A DNA stretch of 64,000 nt, from positions 12,249,018-12,313,017 of the forward strand of contig CM065319.1 of assembly GCA_033032175.1 (NCBI GenBank), written 5' to 3'. Under the pieces are notes generated by a model. That model was not told the origin of the DNA and did not search any database. It was given only the letters and a program-made list of their open reading frames with translations. This stretch comes from Saturnia japonica (taxonomy: Eukaryota > Arthropoda > Insecta > Lepidoptera > Saturniidae). Shown piece after piece: positions 1-12,403 of this stretch (position 1 is the first letter of the stretch; every line of letters starts with the position of its first letter). The translations under genes were made by a program, and so were the position numbers.

Positions 1-1360
1 TGGCTTACCTGTTAAATAAGTCTTAAAAATATTAGTTAGAAGATAGCTTTTTAGTATTTGATATTTTTGTAATTTTGCCTAAAAAAGTAATACTCATAAA
101 ATTTCCTCCGTTTTTATTGAGACTTTTGTACATTAAAATAATGTGAAACTATTGATATTATTGAACTACGCTGAACTAAATACATTATTATTTTATTACG
201 GCAATTTTTTTTTCAAATATTACCGATATATCGATTTTGTTACTTTTTTCTCAATAAATCGTCGTTGATATAGATATTTTAATATATATCGATATATCTA
301 TATATTTTTTACTTCCGACATCCCTACTGAAAAGTTGAAGTTCTAAACAAATAGTGCCATAGTAGCTAACCTAAATTAAAAAAAAAATTGTTCAATTATG
401 TGCCAATATTTGATATATTAATGAAATTTCGATGATCTACCTACATGTAACCTATTACTTTAGTTCACTTAATTTTGAGGTTTAAAAATTGACGTAGAAG
501 AACCTAATTATTTATTGAAGTTTTAAACTTTATTGCTAGGATGCTTTTTTTCAATCTATTTTTATAATACCGATCAAAAACAATAAAGACTATCATTTGT
601 AACTGTCACCCTTTGGTTAGATATTTAGGACTGTTACTGTCATACACAATATTGAGTTGTTTAAGTAGGGCTCAATTGAAATATGTATTTAAAAATGTTT
701 TAAATATGGTTTCATATCGTAATTGGTAGATTTTAGGGTTATTTTGGTAACTAGATAGGTAGACGACTGAATACAAAAACGGTAGATCTAATGATCTACC
801 ATTAAGCTGGTAAATATGTCAACACCAAACAGCCAAAGTACCAAAGAGTACATTCGTAATTTCTCATAGCACAGAGCATAATATAGTTTAAACAGGCTCG
901 TAAAACTCAAAAAAAATTTATGTCCCAATTTCCATAATTATCTATCTCATTTATACCTGACAATAATCCATAATCGTATTAGTCCTGTACTTTATTCTTT
1001 CTTTCGCACACGTTATAATTTACACATGGAAAGGTACATACTCATTGGTTGTTTAAGTTTAAAAATTCATTCATATTTAGCTGTCATTGCTGTCAAACAG
1101 ACTAAATTTGTAAATTACAACAAAGCTGTTTCGAAGCTAGCCGCCATTGTTTTTCACTTTTTTCTTGTGGATTGTGGAGAAATTCTTGTGGCGACGTTTC
1201 TGTGACAGCGTGGACGCAACAATTTACAATTTTATAATATTTTTATTTTTCATATAATTACTTAATTGTGTACTATAGATGTTTTCGTCAATATTCGAAA
1301 TTTTGTGTGTTTATCAGTTGATCGTGTTATTTTTTGATAAGTAAGTATTGACTTAAAATT
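1..1360. other. AT-rich flank without a recognised gene
   Basis: No open frame with a recognisable domain and no RNA gene is seen. The stretch is very AT-rich with short runs such as TATATATCGATATATC near 285-305. The last part (about 1000-1360) may hold the 5' end and promoter of the P-element-like transposon that follows, but I could not pair a terminal inverted repeat with the far side. Confidence 0.5.
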
Positions 1361-3927
1361 ATGGTTTTCAATTGTGTTGTTCCTGGTTGCCGTAGTCGGC
1401 GTCCGAATATTAAGCATTTTTGTGTACCTTTTACAAACAAAGTAAGATGGAATAAGTGGTTGAAGGCATGCCCGTTCTTACGACGGTATCGGGTTACTCA
1501 ACTAGAAAATGTTCGTATTTGTATTTTACATTTCATCCCTGAACATATTAATGAGAGACAAAAGTTAAGTATTGATGCAATTCCTTCACTGAACTTAAGT
1601 AATGTGCAAGACCATACATTAAACAAACACCAAGCTTATTTAGAAATTATTTCTTCTACTAATACCCCTAGTACCAAAGAACCTTATATATTTTAGAGTA
1701 GTCCGGCCGTTTCTCCATACCAATAACCCCTCTGTAGAACAAATAAAACTTACTGGCATGCAAACAGATAATTTGAGCTGCGACTTAAATATGGCTGCAC
1801 ATTCATCTCATACCAAGTTTCATTTACCTACTAACACTTTTCAACCAACTTATGAATATGAACCAACAAATATGCCCTCATCCACTTCTTCCAATAAGGC
1901 AATATGTTCTTTACAAACATCACCTGTTTGTTTTATTAATAGAAACATCAGAAACAGCAGCCAGGTCAATTTAACTAGAAAGGTTCGTATAGAACCAAAG
2001 CAGATTACTCCACATAAACAAATATTACGTAGTAATAATAGGATTTTAAAACGTAAATTACGCCTTTTGCAATTAAGATATAATAAATTAAAGATTAAAT
2101 CAGTAGTAAATGCTCCAAAAACGAAGATGTATTTTAAAAAATACAACATATTAAGCACTTTTGGTAAATTATTGGTAGATTCACAGTTACGTTTGACTGG
2201 TATTTCACCTAAAGGTCGGCGTTTTACAAATGAGGAGAAAATCTTTTCTCTGTCTCTATATAAATTGAGCCCTAAGTGCTATAGATTTTTACGAAAACAT
2301 TTAGCATTACCATCTAAACTACTATTAATTCTATTCTTAGTAATATACCCTTGCGGCCAGGTATTAATGACTTCATATTTCAACATTTGTCAGATGCAGC
2401 TAAAGATAAACCTGCTTTATACAAACAATGTACATTATTGTTCGATGAGATGTCTATATACAAAAACTTGTATTTTAACTTTCATACGGGTGTTATTGAG
2501 GGCTTTGAGGATTTAGGTTCAGGAAAACGCACTAACAATGTAGCAGATAAAGCTCTTGTGTTTATGTTGCGTGGTTTATTTGCTCCATGGAAAATACCAA
2601 TTGCCTTTTATTTTGCTCGAGATGGCGTAAAAACACTTATATTAAAAAACATTATAAAAGAAGTAACTTCTGCCATTTTTAATACTGGCTTCATAGTCAG
2701 AGCTACAGTCAGTGACCAAGGTTCTGCAAATGTTGCAACTATTAAATCATTAATATGTGACTCAAATATAAATCTGTTACACAGCGATACCTGTAGGGAT
2801 GGGAATATTTATTATTGCATTGGTAATAACCTTTTATATCATATTTATGATGTACCACATTTATTAAAAGGTTTCCGAAACAATTTTCAGAAAAAACATC
2901 TTCTCAGTGGTGATCAGCGGGCACAATGGCAGTTCATTGAAATGCTTTATAAAGTAGACGGCATTGGTGGAAGAGCAAGAAGCACTAAACTCACAGATAA
3001 ACATATAAAACCAAGTACATATGATAAAATGAAGGTAATTAATATTTGTAAACTTACCCAGTTTATGTTAGGCAATTTTTATGAAGATTGATTTAATTAT
3101 CAAGAATAACATATCATAACACATTAATGTAAATAGTAACTTGTAGGACACATAAGTTTAAATGGTTTCCTTCTCTTATTTATTAGCAGTATCTTTTTAT
3201 AATTTTACTTATAAAAGTGTCTGTTTCTTAGAAAGTACATACATTTTTAAGATAATCCAATGTTTGTGTAATGTTGCACAGGCCATGTAGTACATATTTT
3301 TATTAAAAAATTCTTTTTAGATCAAAGTAAGTATTAATAATAATATCATCCTGTTCAGTTAAAAGTTTAAATCTGCATTCATTTATGTTTTAAAAACAAA
3401 GTATTTATATATATTCTTATGAAAAGATATATATGTATATGTTTTAAGCAATGATAGTTTAGTGGTAGCAATTTCGGAAATTGTATCGGTCATTATAGGT
3501 TTCAAAACTATAATGAATACATGAATACTTGGGTACTTACTTACCTTAACTATAAGGTCAGCCTTTTAGTTTAGAAAAACATCGTGATGAAACCATGGCA
3601 TGTAACATACATGATTTTCATGCCTATATTCATCGTGGAATTGGCATAGCAGTGTAACGACCGGACTTGTACGAACTGTTTTATTGAGGTATAAACGTCA
3701 TTTATATCATTTCCTACGCATTCTATTGAGACTGTGGCATTCGCCAACTGCTGACAAGGTTGGCTCGCTAGTACTTGTTCACAAGTACAACCTAATCTAA
3801 CCGAGCATCGTTGGTATTTTGTAACGTACATATATAGAATACCTAGGCAAAGTATGTAGTCATTCTCTTTATTTCCTTCATTCCCACTCACTCAAATTCC
3901 GACATTTCATATATTGCCAATAACATA

Positions 3928-4080
3928 TCTATATTAATAAATCTGTAGTTCTGTCTGAACATGTAATTTCTTTCAAAATTTTCTGTTACACATTACTATA
4001 TGAACGATACTGACCACGAATGTAGCATAAAAAATTATTTTGTCTGTATGTCTATCTGTTTGTATGTCCGGAGATAACAC
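3928..4080 (+). repeat. Dispersed repeat R2, 5' part, inside the P-like intron
   Basis: Begins ATTAATAAATCTGTAGTTCTG and continues with a 'CTGATAGACAT'-like degenerate part, 'GACCACGAATG' and TCTGT-rich sequence. The same order of blocks occurs at 33362-33675, 39395-40035 and 55177-55575. This copy stops at about 4080. Confidence 0.6.
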
Positions 4081-4084
4081 AAAA

Positions 4085-4300
4085 TGGTTTAGTGGTAAGG
4101 GTTATGACTACCATACACATTGTTACAAAATAAACAATTTCATGGTGACTTTCTGTTGGTTTGTTGTTTCGGTATTAGCCGGTTTATATCCAGTGATCAA
4201 GTTGAGTGGTAGGGGTCACGACAGCCATACATATAGTGATAAAATAAGCATCTTCACAGGGACTTTCCTTTGGTTTATCATATTTCGGGATCACCCGTCG
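4085..4300 (+). repeat. Dispersed repeat R3 with an internal duplication
   Basis: The block 'GTGGTAAGGGTTATGACTACC...CATGGTGACTTTC' at 4091-4155 is echoed at 4203-4268 ('GTGGTAGGGGTCACGACAGCC...CACAGGGACTTTC'). Related sequence lies at 24000-24215 and 54425-54515 (CATACATATGGTGATAAACTC, TTCACAGTGACTCT). The class is unknown. Confidence 0.5.
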
Positions 4301-6049
4301 TATTTTTTCAAATATCCACTAAGATGTTTCACATCTGCCTGGTACCCTTGCAGGGTCAACTTTTTTTTTATTTGATGACTTTTTACTTGGCTACTTTATG
4401 TATTATATTATTGTATATATTCTTCCAGGTCAAACTTGCAGCTCAGGTTTTCAGCCGACAAGTGTCCACATCACTGGAAGTATATATGAAGTCACTGTTA
4501 TATATACAGGAACATGAGTATGCTCATTCAAATATAGACATTGAAAGTGGTTTATTCACAGCAGAAATCCTTTTGTTTGTTAATAACTTATTTGATAGCC
4601 TAAATGGTTTTGGTTTCTCTGGAGATAAATTACAGCATGCTTTGTCATTAAATTCAGAACATTTGGAATTTTGGGATACTGCTGTGAAAAAACTAGATTC
4701 AATGCGGTTTGACTCTTCCAACGAAAGGGAAAGCAAGCCCATATCACTTAAGCATTTTATACATAATATTAAATCAATTAAACTTTTATGGACCGACTTA
4801 TGTTCAATTGACGGTGTGAAATTTTTGAGTCTCAGACGTTTAAATCAAGACCCATTAGAAAACTTTTTTGGACAAGTAAGAGCACATGGTCAGTTCAGTA
4901 TAAATCCCGACTGTAATCATTTTGTTTCTGCTTTTAAAACTTTATTGATTAACAACATAACCACTGGCAAGTCACTGTACACTAATTATGCCAATGATGA
5001 TGATAAAATGTTAGGTACAATTGAAAATTTTGTAAATCGCAAAAAATATGGATTTCATAATGATGATATTCAACCTGATATTAGTGTTCACTTCATAGAG
5101 AATGTAATTCCTTCTGAGAATGTTCTACAAAACAAAACTGTGTCATATATTGCTGGTTCTATTTGTCATTACTTAATACCAAATTTGCAATGTAAAGAAT
5201 GCAAGAATTGTAAAAAAGCCCTGTTGTCTGAGAAGGAACCTTGTCATTCTTTGATAGAATTAAGGGAGTATAGTTCTAATGTTGACAGATTATTTTATCC
5301 ATCCAAAAACTTAAGTTTAATTGTGTGGCAAAGTATATATATTATTTATAGAATGCTACCATCAATTTGTAGTGTTTATATTTACTCTGAGTTAATAATA
5401 CATTCATTGGAACAAACAGTTGATATGAAATGGTATAATTGTGTAACACACAAAGCAGATTTTATGAAAGTTTTTTGGTTGTTTGTTATTAGAATGCAAG
5501 TTAAGCAATGGTGCATAAATTTCAATAGACGAGTCCATAATGTTGATTCAAGGCCTAAACATGCAGAAATGGAAACTTTAATTAGAACAAGTGTTACTAA
5601 AGGATTTGGTTATAGATCAGTAAGGAGGCGAAGTACATAATTGTTCCATTTTTATATGGTTTATATTAGTGCACTTATTAATTGTGAGTAAATTACAATC
5701 CAAGAAAAACCCAGATGTATACACATGGAGATATTTTATTTAAGCGATCATTTGTCCAGCAGTTATTTTTCACTTAACTGTATTTTCAACCTCAACCAAT
5801 ATAATACCTCATTAATTAAAAACACTGTGCTATATGTATAATATAATGTGACGCCTTCTAGTTCATTTTTATGTTCATTTGATTACTGAGCATTATACTA
5901 TGAGACTTTGTTACTCTTCTTATTATGTTCAGTTGTAAATGTTTTGTTTTCCAATTAATAATAATCCCTTACATAAGTTTTACTAAGTACATATTATTTT
6001 CATAAATCAAGGTACATTGTATAACTTTTGTATATAATTTTGTAGTTCA

Positions 6050-7300
6050 TAAAACAATATTACATCAGTAATGTTATTATTATAGTATAATTTTGTAAAT
6101 ACTTAACAAAATGTATCATGCTTTGTTCCAAATACATTAGGGCTATTCTATATTATTTTAAATTAAAGTACATCACTTTTTTTTGCAATTTAAGAGATGT
6201 TGAAAGAGATATTTTTAAAGTAAATGTAAATTAGGACTTAGTCTTTTATACCATGTTTTAAAGTTACCAGTATGTTATTTTTAAAAAAAATAAATAACAT
6301 ATATAATGTAAGACAAATATTGTTACACCAGAAATATTATTATAATTTTGTAAATACATAACAAAATTTATCATGTCGTGTTCGAAACACATAAGGGCTA
6401 TTCTATATTATTTTAAATGAAGGTACATCACATTATTTTTGCAATTTAAGAGATGTTGAAAGAGATATTTTTAAAGTAAATGTAAATTAGGACTTAGTTT
6501 TTTATACCATGTTTTAAAATTATCAGTATGTTATTTTTTTATAAATAAATAATATATTTATATAATGTAAGACAATAATGTCAAATCAGTAATATTATAA
6601 TTTTATAAACGCATTTTTTTTTTTTTCATGCATTGGTTCTAATGCATTTTATTTTAATAATTCCAGTCTTAAGAAATTGTAAAATATTTTGTAACCTAAA
6701 GGCTGTTGAAAGGAATGGTTTTATAAATGTAGATTTGGATTTAGTTTCTTATGCAATATTTTGAAGTAATCTGTATGTTATTTATAAGTAATTAAATTAC
6801 ATAGTAATGTGATATAATATTACATCAATAGTATTATTATGTCATAGTTTTGTAAATACATAATAATAATTATGATGCATTGGTTTAAATACTTAAGTTC
6901 TTTATACTGTATATGATTTTTGTATATAAGTAAATTACATATAGGTAAATATAATGTAAAACAATATTGTTACACCAGTAATATTATTATAGTATAATTT
7001 TTTAAATTCATAACAAAATTATCATGCCTATTGCCTATATGCCTATGCCTAATAAATCAAACTACATCAATTTTTTTTGCTATTTAAGATATGTTTAAGA
7101 AATATTTTTATAGTAAATGTAGATTAAGTCTTCATTTTTTTTTATCATGCCTTGGTTTAAATACATAAGTTCTATCTAGTTTATATTATTTTAATAATTC
7201 TAGGTTTTAAGTTTATTTTTATATAAATAAATATCATTTAATGTGAAACAATATTGTTATATCATTAATACTATTATTATAATATATATAATTTTGTAAA
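6050..7300 (+). repeat. Imperfect tandem array downstream of the P-like element
   Basis: About five to six degenerate units of roughly 130-280 bp. Shared blocks are AATATTATTATAGTATAATT, TTGTAAATACATAACAAAAT, ATCATGC, GGCTATTCTATATTATTTTAA, TTTTTTGCAATTTAAGAGATG and ATACCATGTTTTAAA. The first two units (about 6055-6320 and 6320-6580) are nearly identical over long stretches; later ones are shortened and more diverged. It lies just 3' of the transposase stop, so it may be the 3' untranslated or subterminal part of the transposon. Confidence 0.75.
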
Positions 7301-8990
7301 TGCATGACACACATAAGTCAAAATCTGTATAGAACCTAATAATGTTTATTGTAATATTTAAAAGCCTAGCGGAATTTCCTTTGTAATTGTTTGGTGTGAA
7401 GTACATTGGCTTATTATTTATATATAGCAATTTCTTTAATTTGTTAATTACTTGTATATTGTTAGATAAATATTTATTTTTTATACTGCTAATATTTGTC
7501 TAATTCGTATTGATTCTCTAGGAATCAACAAACACGCAGTCTTCTTTTTAAATACACCTTCATGCATTTTATCATCCTATAATACAATACATACGGTTCT
7601 GAAAACGAATGCATAAAGTCGGTCCTAAGTCCGTAAAGTATGAAGGAAAATTTGATTTGCGTGTAACAATTAATAATTTATTTGTTCAACTTTAACCATT
7701 TTTGATTACCTACTCGACATTCTTATAAACAATCATCTATGACTAATATTACGAAAAGGTTCAATTTCAATTACGGATTTGATTCTAAACATTATTTCAC
7801 TATAGTGTATTATATTACATATTATATTATGTATATTATATTGTATTTTAATACAATATAGCTACTTTTTCGATGAGTACCGTATTTTAATACTATATTT
7901 TATTGTAATTAAAGCGTAAGAATTGGCGGTCGATTGCTAATTGTTACAAAATGTAATGAAACTTTTAATATCCATTATGCTATGTATATATTGTAATTGT
8001 AATAAAAATAATTAATGAGTTCTTATATGTGCAGTTTTATTTTATTGTGAGTAAATACATGAAAATAAATTCTAAAAGAACTTTAATAAGAACCGGTAAA
8101 ATCATTCAAAAATAAATCGTAAAGTACCCCACTAGTTTACCGATTCAACAAAACGTTATCGGTACGTATTCCAGTTTTACACCACTATTCGAAACTACAT
8201 ATTCATATAAGTTCCGAAAGAAAAGGATGCAATAGGGGTTATATATACGACTTGCACAAGAGTAAAAGAGACGGTGGTATTAATTATGAATGAAATATAT
8301 AGATATAAAGATTATTTCACAACCACAGACAAACCTTCACTATCGTGTTAAATAATTAGTATGAAGATTGCCATCTCAATTTGTTATTTATCTCTGGTTT
8401 AAAGCATATAAAGTAATCAATAAAGCAATTATATAAAGTAATTGTTATTTATCTCTGGTTTATAGAATAAAAATACAAGCATTATAAAGCAAGAGTTGCT
8501 GCCATTGGTCTATGGTTGCTGCCATGACAGGTAATATTTGGGGCTGCCATACAATATTATTTACCTAAATGTATGCAATATTTTCATTCAAATTTTATGT
8601 CGTGATAAAAATACAAAATTATATTTTTTATTGATCGGCATTTCATTTTAATTACCACTGATTCATCATCGCTTCATAATTTCATCAAGATTGTATCGAT
8701 TAGATAGAATTATGTATCAAAATATATATTCATTTGGTTCTAAAATAACATATAATGTCTTTCATATTCTGTCCCTTTTTTGCGTGGTATAAAACTGGAA
8801 AGCTTTATTTATAGTTTGTACAGTTTAATTACGCTGTTTTTTAGTGCAATGATGTTGGCGTATGACGTCTCTATATATAAAATCTCATTGGAATTTAGTA
8901 TAACTGTTTAGTTTAGAGCAGTTGATTCTGTCATCAATCTTTAATAGTTCCACTGCTGACATTAATAAATTTATTTCAATTTCACGTGTT
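7301..8990. other. AT-rich spacer, no gene seen
   Basis: No supported coding region. It holds an AT palindrome-rich patch near 7800-7860 (TATTATATTACATATTATAT) and a short direct repeat, TTGTTATTTATCTCTGGTTTA, at about 8381 and 8442. Confidence 0.5.
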
Positions 8991-8999
8991 TTTGAAAAA

Positions 9000-10154
9000 A
9001 CCGTTACAAGAATTACAAAAGAAAGGAAATGCGCAGCCAGCACATCAAAAAAAAAATTTCACTCCAGGAAAAAGTAGACTTATATGATTTTGATCTTTCT
9101 ACTTTACGTCCAAAAATACGTTACTTCTATTTAGTTAAAAAAAATTGCCTCCCGTTAATAAACTGAGACTTGAATTAAAACAAGATATAAACTTTAATGG
9201 AAGTAATACCCCATTGCGAAGAATACTAAAGTCAATTGGATTTCGATTTAAACGGTTTCAATCTAGAAGAAAAATTATTAATAGAGCGATATGACATAAC
9301 TGCTTGGCGTACAAAGTATTTAGAGAGAATGGGGTAAAATAGGTTAGTAGATAAGAAGCCAGTTGTGTTCTTAGATGAAACATATATTTATCCTACATAT
9401 CACACTCAAAAGTGTTGGCAAAGTGAAGAAGAACAGGAAGTTCTAGTTTCTGACTCGGTCGGAAGTAGATGGATAATAGGGCAAGCTGGGTCAAAAAAAT
9501 GGCTTTATTGCCAATGCACTCCACATGTTTAAATCAAAGTCAAAATTTTCAAATTATAACGACGATATGAATGCGACTAATTTTTTAAAGTAAATAACCG
9601 AAAAAGTTGTGCCTGAATTACCTGCAAATTGTCCTGTAGTAATGGATAATGCACCATATCACTGCACACAAATTAATAAAGCGCCCACAATGTCAAATTT
9701 GAAATCTGCAATGCAAGACTGGTTAAAAGGTAAAGGAATTTACTTTGAAGAAAGCTGGATTAAGCCAGTTTAATATGATATTATTAAAACAAACAAAGAT
9801 CCTCCAATTTATGCCATCGATGACTTGTTAATGAAGTATTGTCATGAGGTACTAAAGTTACCGCCCTTACCACTGTGATCTCAACCCTATAGAGAAAATT
9901 TGGAGCCTTGTTAAATTAAGGGTTGCGAAGTACAATGTTATCCAAGATCCAAATGAGATTGTCAAATTGACGGAAACTGCTTTTGCGCGCATTAATTCTG
10001 ACGAATGGAAAGTGCAATGTCAACAAAATTGATGGATATAGAAATGGAAATGTTCATAATATCAACGGAGAGTGATAGTGGTACCGATTATGATCACTGC
10101 AGTGAAATAGAATACAGTGATAGCGATTGCTCTACGAGTGGAGTTAGCCCCTAG
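9000..10154 (+). pseudogene. DDE_3 (Tc1/IS630-like) transposase pseudogene
   Basis: Reading the + strand across frames gives the insect DDE_3 transposase arrangement: an N-terminal block (LRRILKSIGFRFKRFQSRRK), ERYDITAWRTKYLERM, the first catalytic Asp in VVFLDETYIYPTYHTQK (about 9361), the second in VVMDNAPYH (about 9638), and a third acidic position in PYHCDLNPIEKIWSLVK (about 9868). An acidic Ser/Asp tail ends at TAG 10152-10154. Several in-frame stops and shifts interrupt it, for example stops near 9528 and 9770 and the break before 9080. It is therefore a decayed copy. Its terminal repeats were not identified. Confidence 0.8.
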
Positions 10155-11454
10155 ATGATAATAATTATTTTGTGAAAATTTAATTAACTATAATTTATTG
10201 GTATGTAATCATTATTTATTAATACAGATAGAGTGATCACTGCCAGTAGTTTTTTTAAATTAATGAAAATGACCCAGTCCTAATAAATTGGTACCATTTA
10301 TATTTTATTTACCTGCTTTTTGTCTAATTGTATATACACAATAAATTTCATCAAAATCCGATGACCACTGAGTAGTAACAAAAAGTAATAGAACCATTCA
10401 CACAAAATTTCACTTATATAATTTAATTAATTACTTTTATACGCATACGAATTTATACTCTGCTTGAAACATTTAATTTTTATATAAAGAATGTATACAG
10501 TGTTTTCATGGTTTATTTTTGATATTAAATCATCACAATATATACTGTGCGTTATAATCCATCTAACATATTAAGAACTCATTGTCTGGAACAAACTCCC
10601 TCCTCCTCCTCTCCTTATTTTTGAATATCTCGATTTATACGTTTAAATAAGGTCAAAGGGTTACTCTGGCTAGTTACTTATTGAAAAAAAAGTGTAAAAA
10701 TTTTGAATTTCCCGCTAATGATGAGTGCATTCAGCTTTTGAAAGACGAAGCTGGTAACTTTATGTCTCGCGACTGCAGCGCTGCGTCTGCTGGACTTCTT
10801 TCGTGGCGCTGATTCTATGATATTCAGTTTTAGAAGTTGTGTATGCTATATCCACATGTAATTTGAACATTGATATTAATTAAATAAAAGATATCGAAAA
10901 ATTAACAAAGTTAGAGGAAAGACGTTTTAGTAATACATAATGTAGATTAAAACCTGTTTAGTTTAGTTTAGCTTACTACTGTTGAAATAAGGATTTAATG
11001 TTTTTGGAACGAAGTTCCTTACGGCAGGCTTGGAGGAGATAGGGATTTTGCTGCACGACCGAACTGAAAAAAATGTGATAGTAAAACCGTAAGAAAAAGT
11101 CTGTGGAATAAAACCATTAAATGAGACGTGCGCAGGCGCGACAGTCGTATACACAAGCGAGTAGTGTATAATACCTTTTTTTGTAATTATTTCTATTTCT
11201 ATGTAATTTAATGTTGTCAAACAAAAATAAAGAGACTTATTTTGTTATTTTAATTGATAATTTGAATTACAATTTTGTTTTATTTTACGTAATTTATTAT
11301 TTCCTAAAATACTGAATTTCCTCAATACTTTCCTGTACTTAAATAAAAACTAATCAGCAAAATTTAAAAGAAAAATCAAGAAAACCCACATAAAATTGAG
11401 CACGATTTTTTTTTTTGCAAATTGTGTCGATTCTACATTAGCCGAAGGAACGAT
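10155..11454. other. Spacer, no recognised gene
   Basis: Two less AT-rich patches stand out: 10690-10815 (an open + frame ending in SAASAGLLSWR then stop) and 11010-11165 (open on the minus strand for 86 codons). Neither gives a recognisable protein family or splice context, so I do not call them genes. Confidence 0.4.
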
Positions 11455-11683
11455 CTCAGTATCCTATCAAGATGGTGGCTCCCTTGTTAGCACTTTCTAG
11501 GGACTTTTGTGGTATCCCAGAATGCATGCTTTTCGTTTATATTTATAATCCACAGCACGCACAAAAGCCAAACTAAATCATGCAAAACACCACAATATTA
11601 CATAAATAAAGGGTCATAAACTTAAGTAAATGAATTAAAAATATAAAGCACAACATGCCACTTGAAGATCCCGCCAAAAACTC
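11455..11683 (-). repeat. Dispersed repeat R1 (SINE-like), tail-truncated copy
   Basis: Matches three other loci (19312-19632, 39417-39744, 50437-51385). Shared blocks are CAAGATGGTGGCTCCCTTGTT, AATGCATGCTTTTC, TTTATATTTATAATCCAC, CACCACAATATTAC, AAATGAATTAAAAATA and CACTTGAAGATC. Orientation is set by the copies that end in a GAA- or A-rich tail. Confidence 0.75.
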
Positions 11684-12403
11684 CTTTATTTACTTAGAAA
11701 ACAAATCTAAAATAATAACAAGTACAGATTATAATATACCATTTTAACAATCTGGAATTCTTCAATTTTATTCTGATTTATATGTTGCTAGGTACCTTAA
11801 TACATACTAAATTTCTTCTATTTAATTTTAATGCTATCCATGCTATGATTTCTTACGTACCTTTATAGAATTTCTTTGTGATATTTGGAGTATTTTGAAT
11901 GATATACTTCCCATCAGGCATTGCTATATTTTAAAAAAGGAATATATCGACAATTTGTCAATAATTATGTCAATATACATTCTATATTATTCAGTTTTTA
12001 CGTAACAAAATTCTTTGACTATTATACAAAATATGCTAGCTGAAACTTCTTGCACCTGTAGCTCTCCAAATGATTGCCAGCCAAACGTAATAACATTATT
12101 TTCCAACTCCTAAGTGAATTGTGATTGCATTGAAAATTGCGTGTAATGTACTGTGCTTAGAATTACATAATTAATGGATGATTACATACTTGTTGTTCTA
12201 TAAAAAAAGATTTCTATAATTATAATGATTTGGAGTGTTGTCAATTTATTATATTTCGTATTTTTGACTAGTTGTAACACAGATCTTTTGTGCAAATTGC
12301 GAGCGTTTGTAGTTAGTACTAAAGCATTTCTTGAATATTCTTAGTTCTCAATATTTGAAAAACACGAGAATTTCTTGAGTAGTAGTCCTGTGTATCTCTT
12401 AAT

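Larger units (their letters stand above)
1361..5640 (+). pseudogene. P-element/THAP9-like transposase gene, broken
   Basis: Cut-and-paste DNA transposase of the P superfamily. The first exon (1361-1693) encodes an N-terminal THAP zinc finger: C5-x4-C10, W30/W33, then C54-x2-H57 (RICILHF). The next frame (from about 1746) has a basic coiled-coil stretch and the family's conserved block before the catalytic domain (GRRFTNEEKIF). After a one-base shift near 2316-2320 it continues to 3034 with DEMS (2444) and SDQGSANV (2711), which I read as two acidic catalytic positions of the RNase H-like fold. Donor AAG|GTAATT at 3034/3035 and acceptor TTCCAG|GTC at 4428/4429 join in phase 0. The last exon (4429-5640) carries DPLENFFGQVRAHG (4849), the signature of THAP9/P C-termini. 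Breaks: TAG at 1694-1696, TAA at 1743 in the next frame, and the frameshift near 2318. It is therefore probably non-functional, unless the first two breaks are an undetected intron. Confidence 0.85.

Noticed and set aside
1361..1696. A separate small THAP-domain host gene
   Set aside because: Followed directly by the P-type transposase blocks in order, so better read as exon 1 of that gene; not fully excluded.
10963..11220. 85-codon minus-strand open frame
   Set aside because: No domain, no splice context and no homologous repeat recognised; probably chance.
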